DNA of 64,000 nt, from assembly GCA_964384555.1 (NCBI GenBank), contig CAYLLA010000001.1, positions 186,001 to 250,000 of the forward strand, given 5' to 3'. The first letter of the stretch is position 1, and each line of letters begins with the position of its first letter. The notes beneath the pieces are model-generated. The model was not told where the DNA came from. It ran no database searches and saw nothing but the letters and a program-made list of their open reading frames with translations. This DNA is from CAG-390 sp964384555. GTDB lineage: Bacteria; Bacillota; Clostridia; Oscillospirales; CAG-272. A program made the position numbers and the translations under genes. Of this stretch, positions 60,286 to 64,000 are shown in pieces.

Positions 60286-61251
60286 ATGAACTATAAAATA
60301 AAAGCCGCGTTGCTTGGCGGGGATATGCGGCAGTCCGCGACCGCGCGATTTTTATACGAGTGCGGGATCGAATGTGCCGTGTGGGGGATCGATCCGGCAT
60401 TTGATATAGGCGGCGCGGTAAGATGTGAGGATTGGCGTTCGGCGGTGCGCGGCGCTGCCGTCATCATTCTGCCGCTGCCCGCCTCCTATGATGGCGTCAG
60501 GGTGAATTGTCCGTCGCTCCCGGAGGCAAGACTGCGGCTTTCCGTTTTGCTTGATTCCATAGATCATGCTCGGGTATTCGGCGGGCGACTGCCGGAGCAT
60601 TTTGTTTCGTCCGCGGCGGAGATGGGCATTGCGGTATATGACTATTTTGAATCGGAAGAGCTGAAAATAAAAAACGCACTGCCGACTGCCGAGGGGGCTG
60701 TAAGCATTGCGATGCGCGAGATGGAACGCACGATAAACGGTTGTCGCGCCGCGGTCATAGGTTCGGGCAGGGTAGGATGGATAACGGCATCGCTTTTAAA
60801 TTCGATGGGTGCGAATGTTACCGTTGCCGCGCGAAGGAAAAGTGAACTTGCCAAGGCGGGTATGATGGGCATGCGTATGCTGCGCATCGACAGTGAGCGC
60901 CCTATGTGCGGTCTTGGGGAGCTGGCGTGCGGATACGATCTAATTATTAACACCGTGCCGGTGCGGCTGATGACCGCAGAGATACTTGAGCGGATGAGCG
61001 GAGATGTTGTTATTATTGATCTTGCATCTGTTCCCGGCGGGATCGATCTTGACACGGCGGGCAGGCTAGGGCTGAACGTAACATGGGCGCTTTCTTTGCC
61101 GGGAAAATACGCACCGGTAAGCGCGGGTGTCATCATAGGTGAGACGATACTTTCCTACCTTGAGAGAATCGAGGAAACGGAAAGGATCAATTCCGCCGAT
61201 GTAAAAAACGATGATGGCGCGGCAGAAAAGAGTGGGGAGGACATAACATGA
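60286..61251 (+). CDS. dpaA: dipicolinate synthase subunit A
   Basis: 321 residues, NAD(P)-binding subunit that with DpaB oxidises dihydrodipicolinate to dipicolinic acid in the mother cell. The N-terminal domain begins AALLGGDMRQSATARFLYECG and has IILPLPASYDGVRVNCP. The Rossmann domain has CRAAVIGSGRVGWITASLLNSMGANVTVAAR, LIINTVPVRLM and VIIDLASVPGGIDLDTA, all DpaA hallmarks. GTGAGG precedes the ATG. The stop overlaps dpaB (ATGA). Strong evidence that the organism makes endospores. Confidence 0.95.
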   Translation: MNYKIKAALLGGDMRQSATARFLYECGIECAVWGIDPAFDIGGAVRCEDWRSAVRGAAVIILPLPASYDGVRVNCPSLPEARLRLSVLLDSIDHARVFGGRLPEHFVSSAAEMGIAVYDYFESEELKIKNALPTAEGAVSIAMREMERTINGCRAAVIGSGRVGWITASLLNSMGANVTVAARRKSELAKAGMMGMRMLRIDSERPMCGLGELACGYDLIINTVPVRLMTAEILERMSGDVVIIDLASVPGGIDLDTAGRLGLNVTWALSLPGKYAPVSAGVIIGETILSYLERIEETERINSADVKNDDGAAEKSGEDIT

Positions 61252-61817
61252 AGATAGGTTACGCGATATGTGCATCATTTTGCACGATACCGCGCTCGCT
61301 TGAGACACTATCCAAGCTTATAGCCGAGCGGGCGGGGGATGAGTTCGTCCCGATAATCAGCGAGAATGCGGCACGCTATGACACGCGTTTTGGTCGCGCG
61401 TGCGATATTGTGGGGCGCGCCGAGGAGCTGTGCGGCAGGGCAGCCGTGCTTGATATAGTAAACGCCGAGCCGCTCGGCCCGCGAGAACCGCTGGATGTGC
61501 TGATCATATGTCCCTGCACCGGCAACACACTTGCAAAGCTTGCATGCGGCATTACAGATACCTCTGTAACAATGGCGGCCAAAGCGCACCTGCGGAGTTC
61601 AAGACCCCTGCTGATCGCGCCGGCCACCAATGATGCCATGTCGGCAAATTTTAAAAATATAGCATTGCTTTCGCAAAAAAAGAGCGTTTATTTTCTCCCG
61701 ATGCACCGTGATGACCCCGCAGGTAAGCCATATTCGCTCGTTGCGGATTTCGGCTCCGTCGGGCGGGTGCTGGGCGATGTCATGACCGGGAGATATAAGG
61801 GCGAGCTTATAATTTGA
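61248..61817 (+). CDS. dpaB: dipicolinate synthase subunit B (flavoprotein)
   Basis: 189 residues of the flavoprotein (UbiX/Dfp-like) family: IGYAICASFCTIPRSLETL, DVLIICPCTGNTLAKLACGITDTSVTMAAKAHLR, RPLLIAPATNDAMSAN, KKSVYFLPMHRDDPAGKPYSLVADF. It forms the FMN-linked partner of DpaA. Overlaps dpaA by 4 nt. DapA, which makes the upstream intermediate, is encoded 1.4 kb further on. Confidence 0.94.
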   Translation: MKIGYAICASFCTIPRSLETLSKLIAERAGDEFVPIISENAARYDTRFGRACDIVGRAEELCGRAAVLDIVNAEPLGPREPLDVLIICPCTGNTLAKLACGITDTSVTMAAKAHLRSSRPLLIAPATNDAMSANFKNIALLSQKKSVYFLPMHRDDPAGKPYSLVADFGSVGRVLGDVMTGRYKGELII

Positions 61818-61844
61818 GCATTCAAGCTAACAATAGATGTTATT

Positions 61845-61870
61845 GCAAAAACAGGGTGTAAAGCCCTGTT
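61845..61870 (-). terminator. terminator of the queA transcript
   Basis: On the minus strand AACAGGG - 7 nt - CCCTGTT followed by TTTG; it lies after the small ORF behind queA. On the plus strand no T run follows, so dpaB is not clearly terminated here. Confidence 0.7.
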
Positions 61871-61907
61871 GGGGCCATGATCAATTCCAATGTTATCCCG
61901 GTCGATA

Positions 61908-62027
61908 TCATCCACGTATACATAGACGGCCGCTTTTCTCGGCGGATTCTATGCATTTGTCAAACGCGCCGCTTACATTGCGATACTTGACATTAATGGC
62001 ATCCATATCACCTGCTGTTTTTAACAT
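61908..62027 (-). CDS. possible small protein downstream of queA (39 aa)
   Basis: An open frame starting ATG that overlaps the queA stop and reading MLKTAGDMDAINVKYRNVSG then AFDKCIESAEKSGRLCIRG. It lies between queA and the queA terminator, so it is on the same mRNA. Its amphipathic helical pattern and soluble composition look protein-like, but it has no recognised family and could be the remnant of a longer frameshifted gene, since the next frame continues open for another 30 codons. Confidence 0.35.
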   Translation of the reverse strand: MLKTAGDMDAINVKYRNVSGAFDKCIESAEKSGRLCIRG

Positions 62028-63127
62028 ATAAACATCGCATCTCCAAAGCTGAAAAAGCGGTATTTTTCACGCACGGCAAGCTCATAGGCGCGAAGCATGT
62101 CATCGCGTGAATACAGTGCGCTGACGAGCATTAAAAGGGTGCTCTCGGGCAGGTGGAAGTTGGTGATCAGTGCATCGACTATCTTAAATTTATATCCGGG
62201 ATAGATAAAAATACCGGTATCTGCGCTCATTGCATGGAGCACTCCCGACTCATCGGAGGCACTCTCAAGTGTGCGGCAGGAGGTCGTGCCAACGGCAATT
62301 ATACGTCCGCCGGCCGCGCGGCGCTCGTTAATGATACGCGCCGATTCTTCGCTTACTGAAAAATACTCGGTGTGCATAACATGCTCGGATACTTTATCTG
62401 CCTTGACCGGTCGGAAAGTGCCGAGTCCCACATGCAGCATAACAGGAACGACCGCCACGCCCATGGCGCGTATCTTATCCAGCAGTTCATTTGTAAAGTG
62501 CAGTCCTGCGGTGGGAGCGGCCGCCGAACCCTCCTCGCGCGAGTACACTGTCTGATACCGCTCGGAATCCTCAAGCCGTTCGGTTATGTAGGGCGGGAGT
62601 GGCATAAGACCTATCTCGTGGAGGAGCACATATGCGTTTTGGTATTTTTCGTGATCGTACTCAAAGCGCACAAGACGGTTTCCCTCCTCAACGATATCGG
62701 TGACCTCGGCGGTCAGCTTACCATCACCAAAAACCATCCGCGCGCCGAGTCTTGCGCGTTTTCCGGGGCGCACAAGGGTCTCCCATATATCGTTGCCGCG
62801 CTGGCGCAAAAGTAAAAGCTCTATCGCAGCATCAGGGCGACCCTCCGCGTGACCGTAAAGGCGTGCAGGGATGACCCTTGAATCGTTTATCACCAGTGTG
62901 TCGGCGGGGCGGAGATAATCTGTTATATCATGAAAACGGCGGTGCTCTATGCTTCCGTCGGCGCGGTTTATCACCATGAGCCTGGATGCATCACGCACCT
63001 CGGCCGGGTGCTGTGCTATCAGCTCCTGCGGCAGATCGTAATAAAAGTCGTGTGTTGACAGCTCGGTTGCGGGTTTGTTATTTATAATTACTTCGCTCAA
63101 TTTTAAAAGCCATACCTTTCTGGGCAT
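62021..63127 (-). CDS. queA: S-adenosylmethionine:tRNA ribosyltransferase-isomerase
   Basis: Transfers the ribose of SAM to 7-aminomethyl-7-deazaguanine in tRNA to make epoxyqueuosine. About 340 core residues: FYYDLPQELIAQHPAEVRDASRLMVINR, LVINDSRVIPARLYG, VELLLLRQ-type segment, VRPGKRARLG, GLMPLPPYITERLEDSERYQTVY, GSAAAPTAGLHFT, HVGLGTFRPVKADKVSEHVMHTEYF and ITNFHLPESTLLMLVSAL. The ATG used gives a 20-residue N-terminal extension; a TTG at 63100 with AGAAAGG upstream is an equally likely start. Confidence 0.93.
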   Translation of the reverse strand: MPRKVWLLKLSEVIINNKPATELSTHDFYYDLPQELIAQHPAEVRDASRLMVINRADGSIEHRRFHDITDYLRPADTLVINDSRVIPARLYGHAEGRPDAAIELLLLRQRGNDIWETLVRPGKRARLGARMVFGDGKLTAEVTDIVEEGNRLVRFEYDHEKYQNAYVLLHEIGLMPLPPYITERLEDSERYQTVYSREEGSAAAPTAGLHFTNELLDKIRAMGVAVVPVMLHVGLGTFRPVKADKVSEHVMHTEYFSVSEESARIINERRAAGGRIIAVGTTSCRTLESASDESGVLHAMSADTGIFIYPGYKFKIVDALITNFHLPESTLLMLVSALYSRDDMLRAYELAVREKYRFFSFGDAMFIC

Positions 63128-63249
63128 TTACGCCGCGGGGCGGCGATACACGGATGACGGTCAACGTCTCCGAGTATTTTTTGTTCTTACTATATATTAT
63201 ATATCAAAATCGATTTTTTTGCAATGGATAGGGAGCATTTTATAATAAA

Positions 63250-64000
63250 ATGAGCAGATACAATATATTCAGGGGTGCGGCTACCGCACTCGCAACACCG
63301 TTTGCCGATGATGGATCGGTGGATCTTGAGACACTTGGCAAGCTTATAGACCGTCAAATTTCGGCGGGGATAGATGCCGTAGTGCTTTGCGGTACCACAG
63401 GCGAGTCCCCAACGCTTGCGGCGAATGAAAAGATCGAGATCTGGCGCTATGCGCGGGAGCGGATAGACAAAGCGGAGCGCCGCGTGCCGCTTATAGCAGG
63501 TACGGGCGGGAATGATACGGATGCGTCAGTTCGCCTTTCACACTCCGCCGAACTTTGCGGGGCGGATGCTTTACTGGTCGTTACTCCGTATTACAACAAA
63601 ACTTCACAATTCGGCATAGCAGAGCATTACAGGCGGATAGCGGCCGGCGTCTCACTGCCGATCATTGTCTATACCGTTCCATCTCGCACAGGCATAAATA
63701 TCTCCTCCGCCGCATGGCGAGAGCTGTTTAGTATCCCGAATGTCGTTGCGGTAAAGGATGCCACCGGGGATCTGCGGCACACGGCGATGCTGGCAGGGAT
63801 GTGCCGTGATATGGGGGATGAGGCGGTCGATATTTATTCGGGCGATGATGAGCTGACACTGCCGGTACTTGCATGCGGAGGCGCCGGTGTGATATCGGTA
63901 ACATCCAATATCATACCGGGCGAGATGCATGAGATCTGCCGCTTATTCTTTGATGGTAAATGCGGCGAGGCATTGCAGGCATGGCAACATGCGCTCCCTC
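63250..64000 (+). CDS. dapA: 4-hydroxy-tetrahydrodipicolinate synthase (3' end outside window)
   Basis: First 250 residues of DapA, condensing pyruvate with aspartate semialdehyde, the common precursor of lysine/diaminopimelate and spore dipicolinate. Visible are LCGTTGESPTL (Thr49, Thr50), VTPYYNK, VYTVPSRTGINI (Tyr141, Arg146) and the Schiff-base Lys169 (VAVKDATGD). GGGAG precedes the ATG by 14 nt; a TATAAT lies just before the start codon. Its closeness to dpaAB fits DPA supply during sporulation, though queA intervenes on the other strand. Confidence 0.95.
   Translation, partial: MSRYNIFRGAATALATPFADDGSVDLETLGKLIDRQISAGIDAVVLCGTTGESPTLAANEKIEIWRYARERIDKAERRVPLIAGTGGNDTDASVRLSHSAELCGADALLVVTPYYNKTSQFGIAEHYRRIAAGVSLPIIVYTVPSRTGINISSAAWRELFSIPNVVAVKDATGDLRHTAMLAGMCRDMGDEAVDIYSGDDELTLPVLACGGAGVISVTSNIIPGEMHEICRLFFDGKCGEALQAWQHALP

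Overview
The window looks like a chromosomal piece of an endospore-forming, low-complexity Gram-positive (Clostridia-type) bacterium, probably an uncultured gut or anaerobic Oscillospirales/Christensenellales-like lineage. The reasons are dipicolinate synthase genes (dpaA, dpaB), a SpoIID/LytB protein, a BofC-like protein, WhiA, strictly Gram-positive housekeeping paralogues (DnaE with PHP domain, PcrA, class A PBP, HprK/YvcK-type neighbourhood remnants), Shine-Dalgarno sites of the AGGAGG type, and near-consensus sigma-A promoters, most with a 17-bp spacer. No rRNA, tRNA, CRISPR array, IS element, prophage or integration site was found. The taxonomic statement is inference from gene content only.

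Layout. 1-10.3 kb: tail of khpA, an unrecognised helical protein, glycerol kinase, L-lactate dehydrogenase, a tandem-duplicated class II aldolase, an EEP-family phosphatase/nuclease, two divergent ACT-domain loci (one paired with a UPF0210 protein) and an M29 aminopeptidase. 10.4-21.4 kb: polA (minus), a cytidylate-kinase-like protein, an SGNH-hydrolase lipoprotein, a HAD phosphatase and a membrane protein (minus), then a tyrosine recombinase, a MutS-like ATPase, an Lrp/AsnC regulator and its translationally overlapping aminotransferase. 21.5-24.9 kb: a four-gene cluster built like a biotin-dependent sodium-pump decarboxylase but with the biotin domain missing and the alpha-like subunit stripped of its metal and lysine ligands. 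25-37.4 kb: deoC, a PHP protein, then a minus-strand block (SpoIID protein, coiled-coil protein, topoisomerase IV A, TsaC/Sua5, RF1, M18 aminopeptidase, lytic transglycosylase, CoaE). 37.6-44 kb: a HAD-MurB fusion, whiA and dnaE. 44-57 kb: BofC-like protein, class A PBP, small lipoprotein, mnmA, secA, two membrane proteins, pcrA. 57-64 kb: the methionine transporter metQNI (minus), dpaA-dpaB, queA (minus) and the start of dapA.

The most unusual locus is the methionine transporter. The substrate-binding lipoprotein MetQ is circularly permuted: the half that normally forms the C-terminus comes first, directly after the lipoprotein signal, and the half that normally forms the N-terminus comes last, with the cut at the hinge between the SLDELK and IAVPND motifs. 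Upstream lies a classic attenuator layout: a strong promoter whose -10 box sits in a perfect 8+8 palindrome, a 41-codon leader ORF with a perfect Shine-Dalgarno and nine Met plus five Cys codons (thirteen of them between codons 4 and 24), then a perfect intrinsic terminator, then metQ with no room for a promoter of its own. This suggests methionine- (or methionine/cysteine-) responsive attenuation by a leader peptide, where Firmicutes usually use a SAM riboswitch or T-box.

Other points of note are the biotin-less decarboxylase-like cluster, the HAD-MurB fusion together with loss of the usual rapZ/yvcK genes between murB and whiA, a class II aldolase whose second repeat has lost all zinc ligands, and several family-atypical residues (GlpK without the PTS-phosphorylated His, topoisomerase A subunit with Ala at the quinolone Ser position, RF1 with Gln for the decoding His). 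All functional calls are by reading motifs by eye; no database search was run.
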